This document shows positions 9,126-17,090 of a DNA stretch of 64,000 nt, in pieces (positions within the stretch are counted from its first letter, which is position 1; each line of letters starts with the position of its first letter). The DNA is from Thiothrix fructosivorans (GTDB lineage: Bacteria > Pseudomonadota > Gammaproteobacteria > Thiotrichales > Thiotrichaceae): positions 1 to 64,000 of the forward strand of contig NZ_JAFMPM010000004.1 in NCBI RefSeq assembly GCF_017349355.1, given 5' to 3'. A program made the position numbers and the translations under genes. Under the pieces are notes generated by a model, which was given only the letters and a program-made list of their open reading frames with translations, ran no database searches and was not told the DNA's origin.

Positions 9126-9542
9126 TCATGGTTGTTTACAGCAGCCACAAACTGTTTTAAGGGCATCTCTAAAAATCCCCTCTTCGACTGATGTGGTAGA
9201 ATGCCATGAAATCACCCAAATGACGCATGAAAGTTGGCGAGTGGTTGCGTCAAAGCATCCAGTGCTTGCTGTAACGGGGTCAGTGGTAACCGTGCCGCCT
9301 CTGCTACCTGCCGGGTGGCAGAACCCCAGTCGGGAGAAACGTGATCGCCCATTTCTCAGCGCATTCGGCGGGCAACTCATGAATTCGATGGTTTGCGGTT
9401 GTAGCTGGTGACCATAATATTTTTCACCGTCTTCCACGATAGCCCCGTCATAGGGTATGGCGTTGTACGCTATGTCGCGCTCTAGTTGGTCAGCGATATA
9501 GCCAAGATAAGCCTGTTTGTAATCGAAATACCCACCACTCAT
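9126..9542 (-). pseudogene. Hypothetical MSGG-YFDY family protein with a foreign C-terminus
   Basis: The start at 9542 (MSGGYFDYKQAYLGYIADQL) has an AGGAG site 9 bases upstream and matches the N-terminus of a widespread small family beginning MSGGxFDYxQYxIxDIADxIE. The similarity ends near QPQTIEF (about residue 56). In intact members a basic helical region and WLLSGDDGEESF-like block follow. Here the frame continues with Cys/Arg-rich sequence of non-coding character to 9126. Other frames over 9170-9380 look as plausible as this one. The 3' part is therefore probably rearranged or replaced. Function of the family is unknown to me. Confidence 0.5.
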
Positions 9543-9709
9543 GATCATTGCTCCTGATTTTTACTGTTCAGCACAAGCCAATAAATGCCAGTCTGCATCA
9601 TCCCAACTTTTTTGCCCAGTGCGGTGTTTCATAGTCAGTACAGATACCCCTCAGAATCCTGAATTCTGTTAGCATGGTTTTCAGTATTGTCGAGGAAACA
9701 AGGTAACGT

Positions 9710-12700
9710 ATGGATGTTTGTCATGGAGCATGGATTCCCGCCAACGATAGTGATTTCAACAATCACGGGCAATTCATTTTCTGGGTTGAGACACCAGCCC
9801 AACCACGTAGCAAAATCAAGGAAGGCATTCACCCTAACCACCTGTCCAAAGACACTGCCTTGGGGGATTTCCTGACCTCGGCTTTAGCTCTCAACAAAGC
9901 CACACTGCTGGCTCTCCAGCCAAAACCCGCCACGTTCCATGCCACTTTGCCCACCCATGAAGAGCAGCCCTTGCCCAGCATGGAAATGGCGCAACTGACA
10001 GGTGAATACCCACCGGATAAGTACACCTGGCATACCTGGGCTATCAACGGTAAGGCCATCGGCAAACCGCTGCTGTTCCTGCGCGAACTACAGTTTATTG
10101 CCAGCACGAAACAGCCCGGTTTTCGCTTGGGCAATGATTTGCTGTTCTGGATGCAATACGCCCAGCAGTTGCGCAACGTGATCCGCCAACACCAATTCTT
10201 GCCGGTGATGAAATGCCACCAGCCTGCTGGCAAAAAGGCGCGTTTAAGCATTGATACCGGGTGGTCGCCCGTAGGCAGCCTGTATGAACGTGGCCTACAG
10301 GAGTTTGCTGCTGCCATGCCCGGTATTTGCACAACAGTCAGTAGCCAAGCCCCCACACAGGCATCTCCCCCCAACCAACCAGACGGTTGGGAGCCGGTGG
10401 CATTGCTCCGGCATTTTTCCGAACAGCAACTGGAGGAGCTGGTGGCAAGCACCAGCATCACCAAACAGGTACTGCAACAACTGGGGGATAGCTGGTTACT
10501 GGATGCGGCAGGTTATACCGTCAGCGGCATCCGCAAAATGTTGGGTGCTGATAGCGGCCTGACGGCTGAACAATGGCAGCAATGGTACGCTTGGCAACGC
10601 GGTATCGTGGGTCAAACACAGGATGCCGGTTTTGTGCTGGGCTTGCGTTTACATCCAGCAGACAGTGGCCCGAATACAGAGTGGTGGCTGGGTTTCTTTG
10701 TCGAGTCCAGCCACGACCCTTCCCTGAAAATGGAACTGTCCGAGTGGTGGGCATTATCCAGTGCCAGGCAAAAACAATGGCAGCAACAGTTTGGCCCGCA
10801 GTTTGAGCGCAACCTGCTGGTCAGCATGGGACACGCAGCGCGGATGTGCCCCCTGCTGTGGCAAGGCATGGAGTCACCCCAGCCCACTGGCCTGAGCCTT
10901 GACTTGCAGACCGCCTACGAGTTCCTGAAAAACGATGCCGCCGTGCTGGAATCTGCCGGGTTCACGATTGCCTTACCAAGCTGGTGGACGCCGCAAGGCC
11001 GCAAACGGGCGCGTATCCGCATCAAAGCCTCCGGCAAGTCAGCACCTTCACAGGCCAAGGACAGCGGCACGGGTTACTTCTCCCTGCCTTCACTGGTGCA
11101 ATACCAGTACGAACTGTCCGTCGGTGGTGAAACTGTCACTGCGCAGGAATGGCAAGCACTGGTCAATGCCAAAACCCCGTTGGTGCAGTTCCGGGGTGAA
11201 TGGATGGAACTAGACAGTGCCCAGATGGAACAACTGTTGGCCTTGTGGCAACAACAGGAACAGGATCGTGGTGCAGCCACGATCAGTGACCTACTCAAAC
11301 AGATCGCTGAAGCCGATGACCATACCACCGAATTTGTCTTTGATGAGGTATTGGACGACCTGCTGGGGCGGCTGCAACAGCAACGTGGCATTGAACTGCT
11401 GGATAACCCCGCCGGTTTGCAAGGTCAGTTAAGGGCTTACCAAAAACAGGGCTTGTCATGGCTGGCGGCACAGGAAGCCTTGGGGCTTAACCCTTGTTTG
11501 GCGGACGACATGGGGCTGGGTAAAACGATTCAGGTCATCGCGCTATTGCTACACGAACGCAACCAGCTAACCCCCGAACAGCAGGCAAGCTTGCCGCCCA
11601 CCCTGCTGATTGCGCCAACCTCGGTGTTGAGCAACTGGCAAAAGGAAATGGAGAAGTTTGCCCCGCAACTGCGCAGCCTGATCCATCATGGCAGTGACCG
11701 CCCTGACAAACCAAAACCCTTCAAGGAAGGCACTGCCGCCCATGACGTGGTGATCACCTCCTTCACCATTGCCCGTAAGGACAGTGCCTTGCTCAAGCAG
11801 CAACACTGGCAGCGTATCGTGGTGGACGAAGCGCAAAACATCAAAAACCCCAAGTCAGCCCAAGCCAAGGCCATTTACGCACTGGATGCCCCGCACCGCA
11901 TTGCCATGACCGGCACACCGATAGAAAACCGCCTGATGGATATGTGGTCGTTGTTCCACTTCCTCAACCCCGGCTATCTGGGCAATGCCACCCAGTTCAA
12001 ACGGGCGTATGAAACCCCGATCCAGCGCGAGGGTGACGCGCAGCGTTCCAGCCAATTACAGCGCCTGATCCAGCCGTTCATTTTGCGCCGCCTGAAAACT
12101 GACAAGTCGATTATTGATGATCTGCCCGACAAGGTTGAACAAAAGGTCTACTGCAACCTGACCAAGGAACAGGCTTCCCTGTACCAAGCGGTGGTGGATG
12201 ATGTGCAGCAACAGCTTGAGGATGCCGATGGCATCCAGCGTAAAGGCTTAATCCTGTCAACGCTGATGAAACTGAAGCAGATTTGCAACCATCCCGCCCA
12301 GTTCTTGCAGGACGGCAGTGCCTTCACTGAAACCCGCTCACACAAGCTGGCCCGCCTGAGTGAAATGGTCGAGGAAGCACTGGATGAAGCCGACAGCTTG
12401 CTGCTCTTTACCCAATTTACTGAAGTCGGCAGCCAACTGGAAAAACTGTTGCGTGAGAAACATACCTGCCCCGTCTATTACCTGCACGGTGGCACCAGCC
12501 GCCAACACCGCGAACAGATGATCGGGAGTTTTCAAGACCCTGACACCCCGGCGGGCATCTTCATCCTGTCCTTGAAAGCTGGGGGTGTCGGTATCACCCT
12601 GACACGGGCAAACCACGTGTTCCATTTTGACCGTTGGTGGAACCCGGCGGTTGAAAACCAAGCCACTGACCGTGCTTACCGTATCGGTCAGCAAAAGACG

Positions 12701-12883
12701 GTATTTGCCCATAAAATGGTGACACTGGGCACACTGGAAGAACGCATCGACAAAATGCTCACCGACAAACAAGCGCTGGCAGACAGCATTATCGGCACGG
12801 ATGAGAACTGGCTGACCGAAATGGACAATGCTGCCTTCCGGCAGCTTATTCAGTTAAACCGCAGCACCATTATGGAGGCTTGA
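9710..12883 (+). CDS. SNF2-family DNA helicase/translocase
   Basis: This 1057-residue protein has a long N-terminal region (1-560) typical of bacterial SNF2 proteins, followed by the SF2 motor. Motif I is DDMGLGKTI at about residues 598-606. Motif II is VDEAQNIKNP near 705; DEAQ in place of DEAH is common in this group. Motif III is MTGTPIENRL. The second lobe has LLFTQFTEVG, LKAGGVGITLTRANHVFHFD and the arginine-finger block DRAYRIGQ. It hydrolyses ATP to move along double-stranded DNA. A SWIM zinc-finger gene starts 2 bp after its stop, an association common in bacteria. Full length; the ATG at 9710 has a modest AAGG site. Confidence 0.92.
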   Translation: MDVCHGAWIPANDSDFNNHGQFIFWVETPAQPRSKIKEGIHPNHLSKDTALGDFLTSALALNKATLLALQPKPATFHATLPTHEEQPLPSMEMAQLTGEYPPDKYTWHTWAINGKAIGKPLLFLRELQFIASTKQPGFRLGNDLLFWMQYAQQLRNVIRQHQFLPVMKCHQPAGKKARLSIDTGWSPVGSLYERGLQEFAAAMPGICTTVSSQAPTQASPPNQPDGWEPVALLRHFSEQQLEELVASTSITKQVLQQLGDSWLLDAAGYTVSGIRKMLGADSGLTAEQWQQWYAWQRGIVGQTQDAGFVLGLRLHPADSGPNTEWWLGFFVESSHDPSLKMELSEWWALSSARQKQWQQQFGPQFERNLLVSMGHAARMCPLLWQGMESPQPTGLSLDLQTAYEFLKNDAAVLESAGFTIALPSWWTPQGRKRARIRIKASGKSAPSQAKDSGTGYFSLPSLVQYQYELSVGGETVTAQEWQALVNAKTPLVQFRGEWMELDSAQMEQLLALWQQQEQDRGAATISDLLKQIAEADDHTTEFVFDEVLDDLLGRLQQQRGIELLDNPAGLQGQLRAYQKQGLSWLAAQEALGLNPCLADDMGLGKTIQVIALLLHERNQLTPEQQASLPPTLLIAPTSVLSNWQKEMEKFAPQLRSLIHHGSDRPDKPKPFKEGTAAHDVVITSFTIARKDSALLKQQHWQRIVVDEAQNIKNPKSAQAKAIYALDAPHRIAMTGTPIENRLMDMWSLFHFLNPGYLGNATQFKRAYETPIQREGDAQRSSQLQRLIQPFILRRLKTDKSIIDDLPDKVEQKVYCNLTKEQASLYQAVVDDVQQQLEDADGIQRKGLILSTLMKLKQICNHPAQFLQDGSAFTETRSHKLARLSEMVEEALDEADSLLLFTQFTEVGSQLEKLLREKHTCPVYYLHGGTSRQHREQMIGSFQDPDTPAGIFILSLKAGGVGITLTRANHVFHFDRWWNPAVENQATDRAYRIGQQKTVFAHKMVTLGTLEERIDKMLTDKQALADSIIGTDENWLTEMDNAAFRQLIQLNRSTIMEA

Positions 12884-12885
12884 AC

Positions 12886-13719
12886 ATGGCTAAACTTACC
12901 CGTACTTGGTGGGGAGAGAAATTCCTCAACGTGCTTGCCATCAGCATGGACAGCGGGCGGCTGGGGCGCGGCAGGGCGTATTCCGGCCCCAACCGGCTAC
13001 TCACGTTCGCCATTGTCGGCCCGGTTGCCAAGGCCACGGTACGCGGCAACGTCAACCCGTATTATGGGGTCTACAAAGAACCCCGTTATCAGGTTGAGGT
13101 AAAGCTGAAACCATTTTCCGCCCAAGACTGGGACAAGCTGATTGACGCCATCAGCCAGAATGCGGCGTGTTTGTCACAGTTGCTGCTGAATGAAATGCCC
13201 ACGGCGATTGAAACCGTGTTTGCCCAACAAAACCTGCACCTGTTACCCCAACGCAGCACTGACCTGATTAGCCAGTGTTCATGCCCCGATTACGCCTCGC
13301 CCTGCAAGCATGTGGCAGGTGTTTATTACAAGCTGGCCTCGTTGCTTGACCGTGACCCGCTGCTGCTGTTCCAGCTACGCGGGATGGATCCCGTCAGGCT
13401 ACAGGAAAAGCTGGCTGCCTCCCCCTTGGGCAAAGCCTTGTTGGAACAACGCGGCGAGGGTAAGCAAGCACTGGAATACCAGACCCACCGTTATCCTGAC
13501 CCACCACGTCAACCCTTGGTAGCCACTGGCCTGAAAGCGTTTTGGCAGGGATCAGCCCCCCTGCCATTGGTCAATGCCAGCGGCAAAGCGGCAACCCCGG
13601 CGGTCCTGGTCAAAAAAGGTGGGGATTACCCCGCATTCTGGGAGCGGGACAACTCGTTTATTGGGGTGATGGAGGCGCTCTATACCACTGTGACCGACAA
13701 GAACAGGGCTGTGTTGTAA
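12886..13719 (+). CDS. SWIM zinc finger domain protein
   Basis: The protein is 277 residues from the ATG at 12886, which has GGAGG 8 bases upstream; an in-frame TTG at 12880 is less likely. The SWIM finger is QCSCPDYASPCKHVAG, about residues 130-146 (CxCx7CxH), a zinc-binding fold that contacts DNA or protein. The N-terminal TWWGEKFLNVL and the segment after the finger match proteins encoded next to SNF2 helicases. It probably forms a complex with the SNF2 protein immediately upstream; the job of such pairs (DNA repair, transcription restart or defence) is not settled. Confidence 0.85.
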   Translation: MAKLTRTWWGEKFLNVLAISMDSGRLGRGRAYSGPNRLLTFAIVGPVAKATVRGNVNPYYGVYKEPRYQVEVKLKPFSAQDWDKLIDAISQNAACLSQLLLNEMPTAIETVFAQQNLHLLPQRSTDLISQCSCPDYASPCKHVAGVYYKLASLLDRDPLLLFQLRGMDPVRLQEKLAASPLGKALLEQRGEGKQALEYQTHRYPDPPRQPLVATGLKAFWQGSAPLPLVNASGKAATPAVLVKKGGDYPAFWERDNSFIGVMEALYTTVTDKNRAVL

Positions 13720-13814
13720 GGCTGACCATTACGTCCCAAACCCATCAAGGTCAAGGGGATGGCTCGCACTTGCTGCATCACGGTACAAGCTCAATCAATA
13801 CGAAAAAGCACACT

Positions 13815-13831
13815 ATACTATGTTTTAGTAT
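13815..13831. promoter_or_regulatory. Inverted repeat, likely operator of the HipB-like gene
   Basis: ATACTA and TAGTAT are perfect 6-bp arms around 5 bases, located 26 bp before the ATG of the downstream HTH gene. Position and symmetry fit an autoregulatory site for a HipB-type dimer (inference). Confidence 0.4.
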
Positions 13832-13856
13832 CAAAAAACGTTACAATAGTGACATT

Positions 13857-14180
13857 ATGGATAACCAAACAGAACGGCGTACCGCCATCCTTTTCCCCAA
13901 ACAACAAAAAGTCCTGCGTACTTTGGGGGAAAACATCAAACTGGCACGTAAACGCCGCCAGCTTACCCAGAAACTGATCAGTGAACGCACAGGTATCAGC
14001 CCTATCACCCTGCGCAAAATTGAACGGGGTGATGCTGGGGTTTCCATCGGCCATTACCTGAGTGTACTGGCAGCCCTGAATTTGGCGGAAGACCTTAGCG
14101 CCGTTGCCCGTGATGATGAGTTTGGACGCAGGCTACAAGATGCCAAACTGCTGGGTACGAGCAACAAGGGCGGCAACTGA
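13857..14180 (+). CDS. XRE/HipB-like helix-turn-helix regulator (orphan)
   Basis: This 107-residue protein starts at the ATG at 13857. The HTH occupies about residues 20-75: LGENIKLARKRRQLTQKLIS, ERTGISPITLRKIERGDAGV and SIGHYLSVLAALNLAED. HipB proteins with this layout repress a hipA kinase toxin gene directly downstream, but here the next gene is a DinJ-like antitoxin, so this one has no visible toxin. It resembles the HTH protein at 61945-62277. An inverted repeat lies in its promoter region. It may be an antitoxin remnant or a regulator of the neighbouring dinJ-like pair. Confidence 0.75.
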   Translation: MDNQTERRTAILFPKQQKVLRTLGENIKLARKRRQLTQKLISERTGISPITLRKIERGDAGVSIGHYLSVLAALNLAEDLSAVARDDEFGRRLQDAKLLGTSNKGGN

Positions 14181-14205
14181 ATGGAAACCACTAGGAATTT
14201 TTGCC

Positions 14206-14466
14206 ATGGCGACGACAACTATGATTCATGTCCGGCTTGAAGATAGCCTAAAAAAAGATGCCTCTACGGCACTGGAGGCAATGGGGCTGTCATTGTCCGA
14301 CGCCATACGTGTTTTTCTGCCCCGTGTTGCCGCTGACCAGAAGTTCCCCTTTGCCTTACAAGTCCCCAATGCTGAAACCCGTAAGGCAATGGAAGAAGCA
14401 CGGGCCATTACCAAAGCACGTTTCGATAACCAGCAAGGTCTGTTAGATGACCTTGACCGCGAATGA
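14206..14466 (+). CDS. dinJ: RelB/DinJ-family antitoxin
   Basis: This 86-residue protein (start ATG 14206) has a ribbon-helix-helix N-terminus: MIHVRLEDSLKKDASTALEA then MGLSLSDAIRVFLPRVAADQ. These are close to DinJ (IxxRxDxxLKxxAxxxLxxMGLxxSxAIRxFLxQV). The C-terminal half (ALQVPNAETRKAMEEARA) is the toxin-wrapping segment. It binds operator DNA and neutralises a YafQ-type mRNA interferase. The partner follows immediately but has lost its central part. Confidence 0.82.
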   Translation: MATTTMIHVRLEDSLKKDASTALEAMGLSLSDAIRVFLPRVAADQKFPFALQVPNAETRKAMEEARAITKARFDNQQGLLDDLDRE

Positions 14467-14479
14467 CAAGCGGGCATCC

Positions 14480-14668
14480 ATGCCCCGTGCCTGTGACTAC
14501 ACCAAAACTTTCCATAAAGACTGGCAACGCCTGACCCGTTCCGGGCGTTACAACATGAAGCTGTTGAAAGAGGTCATGTTGCTGCTGATTTACCGCCTGG
14601 AACAGCAAGGCAAACAGGAAATGATTGTTTTCGTCCGGGCAGGCACTCATGCAGAACTGTTTGAATAG
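14480..14668 (+). pseudogene. yafQ: YafQ-family mRNA interferase with internal deletion
   Basis: The start is the ATG at 14480 (MPRACDYTKTFHKDW); an in-frame ATG at 14447 overlaps the antitoxin. The N-terminal helices (KTFHKDWQRLTRSG, YNMKLLKEVMLLLI) and the C-terminal end (FVRAGTHAELF) match YafQ. About 35 central residues are missing: the segment that in E. coli YafQ runs from PLPxxYKDHPL to EPDWxLIY, with catalytic His and Asp. The C-terminal His of GTHA survives. The frame is kept across the deletion, giving a 62-residue product that should be inactive. The antitoxin upstream is intact. Confidence 0.78.
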
Positions 14669-14979
14669 CCCAAACCAGCAAACACTTTCTGTAAAGCATA
14701 AGCCGGACGGCACAGGAGAGGATGGCGCAAGCCTTCCGGTTCTGATCCATGCCAGACCCGGCAGGGGTCTGGCTCCCCGCCAAGCGCAGCGCGGAACAAC
14801 AGTTGTGAGGCACGAACATCTGTTTTGAAGTCCCCGGCGCAGCACCGTGCTGCCCAACCAGCGGGCAGGGCAGCATCCAGCTCCGCTGCAACACGGCCTC
14901 ACGCAGTGAGACCTTGGCCTTCCCCGCCCAAAATCCCGCCACTCTCCAGCAGCAGGACAAAGCAGGGCAGGGTAGCGGC
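14669..14979. repeat. GC-rich non-coding stretch with interspersed repeat module
   Basis: No gene is visible. The stretch 14745-14830 contains GGGTCTGGCT, CCGCCAAGCGCAGCGCGGAA, GTGAGGCACGAAC and TGTTTTGAA. Read in reverse, the sequence 36900-37010 upstream of the other radC half has the same modules (GGGTCTGGCTACCCGC, AGCGCGGAAAAACC, GTGAGGAACGAAC, GGTTTTGAAA). The region lies just 3' of radC and belongs to a repeat family also seen near 56.8 and 59.0 kb. Confidence 0.5.
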
Positions 14980-15478
14980 CTACAACAAGCCACGTTCAGC
15001 AAATGACACCACCGAATCCCCCACCACAAAATGATCCAACACCCGCACATCAATGAGTGCCAGTGCATCTTTAAGTTTCTGGGTAATGCGCTCATCCGCC
15101 TGACTCGGTTCTGGCACACCTGATGGGTGGTTATGCGCAAAAATCACCGCTGCGGCATTGTGGTACAGGCAGCGTTTCACCACTTCGCGGGGGTGTACGC
15201 TTGCCCCGTCAATCGTGCCATTGAACAGCTCTTCAAACGCAATCATCCGGTGACGGTTATCCATGAATAGCACACAAAACCGCTCTGATGGCAGGTCACG
15301 CAAACGTGAACTGAGGTAAAACCGCACCGCATCCGGGTCACTCAGCGGTTCACCCCGCTGCAACTTTTCCCCTAGCCACCGTTGACACAGTTCCTGCACA
15401 GCCCGTAATTGCACATAAGTCATCTGGCTGACCCCCAATGCCCTGAAATCCTCCTTATCCGCAAGGAATAACTCCCGT
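14980..15478 (-). pseudogene. radC: radC (JAB/MPN domain) 3' half, separated from its 5' half
   Basis: Reading from the IS edge, this half begins [20 protein letters not shown] and carries the JAB1/MPN metal-binding core: [20 protein letters not shown], then [20 protein letters not shown] and D (HxHPSGxxxPSxxD). It lacks the N-terminal UPF0758 domain, which lies on the plus strand at 37210-37387. Joining 37210-37387 to 14980-15470, with one copy of the 8-bp duplication, gives 669 bp or 222 codons with no frame break, reading [11 protein letters not shown] at the junction. Plasmid-type RadC proteins of this length are often called DNA repair proteins; the true role is unclear. Confidence 0.9.
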
Positions 15479-15575
15479 GGCTCAATATGTGTTTCAGGGT
15501 CTTGTCTTTCTTGGCATTGCAAACGTCACGGACAGCGGTAAAGTTAGCCATTTCCGATAACCAAGGAGAGGCTTC

Positions 15576-15971
15576 ATGACCTCGCTCATCAGTATTTCCA
15601 GCCTGACCAGTGATGCCGCCTGTTTCGAGCAAGTCCGTTCCCTGCGTTGGCCTAATGGGGTGATTTGTCCGCACTGCGGTTCACAGGAAACAATCCGTCG
15701 AGGCAAGAATGACACCCAGCAGGAACGCCAACGTTACCAGTGTAAGGATTGCCAAAAGCGTTTTGATGATCTGACGGGGACGGTGTTTGAAGGTCACCAC
15801 CAGCCGCTGAAGGTGTGGGTGTTGTGCCTGTACCTGATGTCGTTGAATCTGTCCAACCAACAAATCGCCCGCGAATTGGGGTTGAACAAGGATGATATTC
15901 AGGCGATGACGGAACAGTTACGGCGTGGTGTCGAGAAAAAAAACGCCAGTAAGCCTGTCTGGGAATGTTGA
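15576..15971 (+). CDS. IS1595 transposase, N-terminal part (copy A)
   Basis: This 131-residue frame holds the zinc ribbon CPHCGS...CKDC (residues 29-57) and the helical DNA-binding domain (LYLMSLNLSNQQIARELGLN). It ends 28 bases past an A8 run at 15936-15943. Loss of one A joins it to the catalytic frame, giving VEKKTPVSLSGNVEFDELYV. See the companion frame 15925-16512. Confidence 0.85.
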   Translation: MTSLISISSLTSDAACFEQVRSLRWPNGVICPHCGSQETIRRGKNDTQQERQRYQCKDCQKRFDDLTGTVFEGHHQPLKVWVLCLYLMSLNLSNQQIARELGLNKDDIQAMTEQLRRGVEKKNASKPVWEC

Positions 15972-16512
15972 GTTTGATGAACTCTACGTCAAAGCCGGAC
16001 ACAAGGGAAATCCCGAAGCTGTAGCGGATGCAGGGCGTGAAGGCCGCCGCCGCGCCCTGAAAGGTGCGCCGGGACGTGGGACACTGGAAAAGGACAAACC
16101 ACCCATCTTCGGCATGATCCAGCGTTCGGGGGAAGTCATGATCCGTATGCTGGCGAATGTGAAACAAGTGACGATCAAGCCGCTGATTTTGGAAACGGTG
16201 ACGGCAAGCACACTGGTGTACACCGATGAGTACAACATTTACAGCCGGTTGGAGGCATGGGGTTATGCCCACAAAACCGTCAATCATGGTGCAGGCGAAT
16301 ATGCCCGTGATGAAGATGGTGACGGTTTCCATGAAGTTCACGTCAACACGATGGAAGGTTTTTGGTCACTGTTGCGCTCATGGTTACGCCCACATCGGGG
16401 CATCTCACAAGAAAAGCTGCCGTGTTACCTTGCGCTCTTTGAGTATTTGCACAACCTCAGGAAACGGGGGCAAGCAGCCCTACATTCCTTGCTTTCACTG
16501 CTGCTGCGATAA
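15925..16512 (+). CDS. IS1595 transposase, catalytic part (copy A)
   Basis: This frame carries the DDE/N triad region: VEFDELYVK, VYTDEYNIYSRL and NTMEGFWSLLRSWLRPHRGI. It has no convincing start of its own and is most likely made as a fusion with the upstream frame through slippage on the A8 run (+1 direction, equal to loss of one A). The fused protein would be about 310 residues, normal for IS1595 transposases. Confidence 0.85.
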   Translation: MVSRKKTPVSLSGNVEFDELYVKAGHKGNPEAVADAGREGRRRALKGAPGRGTLEKDKPPIFGMIQRSGEVMIRMLANVKQVTIKPLILETVTASTLVYTDEYNIYSRLEAWGYAHKTVNHGAGEYARDEDGDGFHEVHVNTMEGFWSLLRSWLRPHRGISQEKLPCYLALFEYLHNLRKRGQAALHSLLSLLLR

Positions 16513-16535
16513 GACCCTGAAACACATATTGAGCC

Positions 16536-16579
16536 ACAAAGGTTTGCAGTAGCTCCGTACTGACATTGGCCTGCTTCAT
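16536..16579 (-). pseudogene. LysR regulator, 5' fragment
   Basis: The first 14 codons (MKQANVSTELLQTF) run from the ATG at 16579 into copy A of the IS. The rest of the gene is at 38453-39263 on the plus strand. Joined across one copy of the duplication ACCTTTGT the frame reads LLQTFVTVVESGGFIRAAQH, the normal start of a LysR HTH, with a total of 284 codons. The divergent tautomerase gene at 16692 would have shared its promoter region. Confidence 0.88.
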
Positions 16580-16691
16580 AGCGACACCCACAATGATCGT
16601 CAATAACGATTAATTTAAACAGAAAACATCGTTATACACGAACACTATCGGAAGCTAAAGTAGAGCTACGTTAACCAACAGGAGTTTTACC

Positions 16692-17090
16692 ATGCCTTAC
16701 ATTGCAGTCCGTATCAGCAAAGAAGTGTCAGCGACACAAGTCTGGCAACTGGCAACAGGAATCACCGAGATTATGACCAACATCTTGCACAAACAACGGT
16801 CTTTGGTGGCGATTTCCATTGAAAGCATCCCCACCTCCCAATGGTTTATCGCCAGTCAGGACATGGTGGCACTGCAAAACACCACGGCTTTTGTTTCTGG
16901 CATTATCACTGACGGCACGAATACGGAAGCCGAGAAATCTCACGCCATTGCCACCATTTTTGAGCTATTGACCGAGGTGTTGGGTGTGCTGGCGGAAGCC
17001 AGTTATATTGTGCTTGACTGCGTACCTGCAACCGACTGGGGCTACAGCGGTAAAACCCAGGCAAGCCGCAAAGCAGGTAATCAAAAATAG
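16692..17090 (+). CDS. Tautomerase-family protein
   Basis: This 132-residue protein begins MPYIAVRISKE after an AGGAG site. The N-terminal Pro after Met removal (Pro1) is the catalytic base of the 4-oxalocrotonate tautomerase superfamily. Length and the segment NILHKQRSLVAISIESIP fit the longer tautomerase_3/MIF-like or TautS types. It is probably cytoplasmic and acts on keto-enol substrates; the actual substrate is unknown. It was transcribed divergently from a LysR regulator that has since been split by the IS-mediated inversion, so its regulation may be lost. Its stop overlaps the convergent eamA gene by 10 bp. Confidence 0.75.
   Translation: MPYIAVRISKEVSATQVWQLATGITEIMTNILHKQRSLVAISIESIPTSQWFIASQDMVALQNTTAFVSGIITDGTNTEAEKSHAIATIFELLTEVLGVLAEASYIVLDCVPATDWGYSGKTQASRKAGNQK

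Larger units (their letters stand above)
15479..16535 (+). mobile_element. IS1595-family insertion sequence, copy A (1057 bp)
   Basis: The ends are 25-bp inverted repeats starting GGCTCAATATGTGTTTCAGG. It carries a transposase split over two frames. The left flank is ACTCCCGT and the right flank is ACAAAGGT; these differ, so there is no simple target duplication. Each instead matches, as reverse complement, the same-side flank of copy B (37388-38444). No base differences from copies B and C were noticed; the encoded products are the same in all three. Confidence 0.95.

Noticed and set aside
9160-9400. Possible IS end (GGGCATCTCTAAAAATCCCC) inside the hypothetical gene at 9126-9542
   Set aside because: The sequence looks like a terminal repeat, but I found no matching opposite end and no transposase, so it is not listed as an element.
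15652-16341. A long open frame of 229 codons antisense to the IS1595 transposase
   Set aside because: It is a shadow of the transposase frames, recurs in all three IS copies, and has no protein-like composition.
15471-16543. Simple target duplication around IS1595 copy A
   Set aside because: ACTCCCGT and ACAAAGGT do not match. The mismatch is explained by the inversion with copy B rather than by insertion without duplication.
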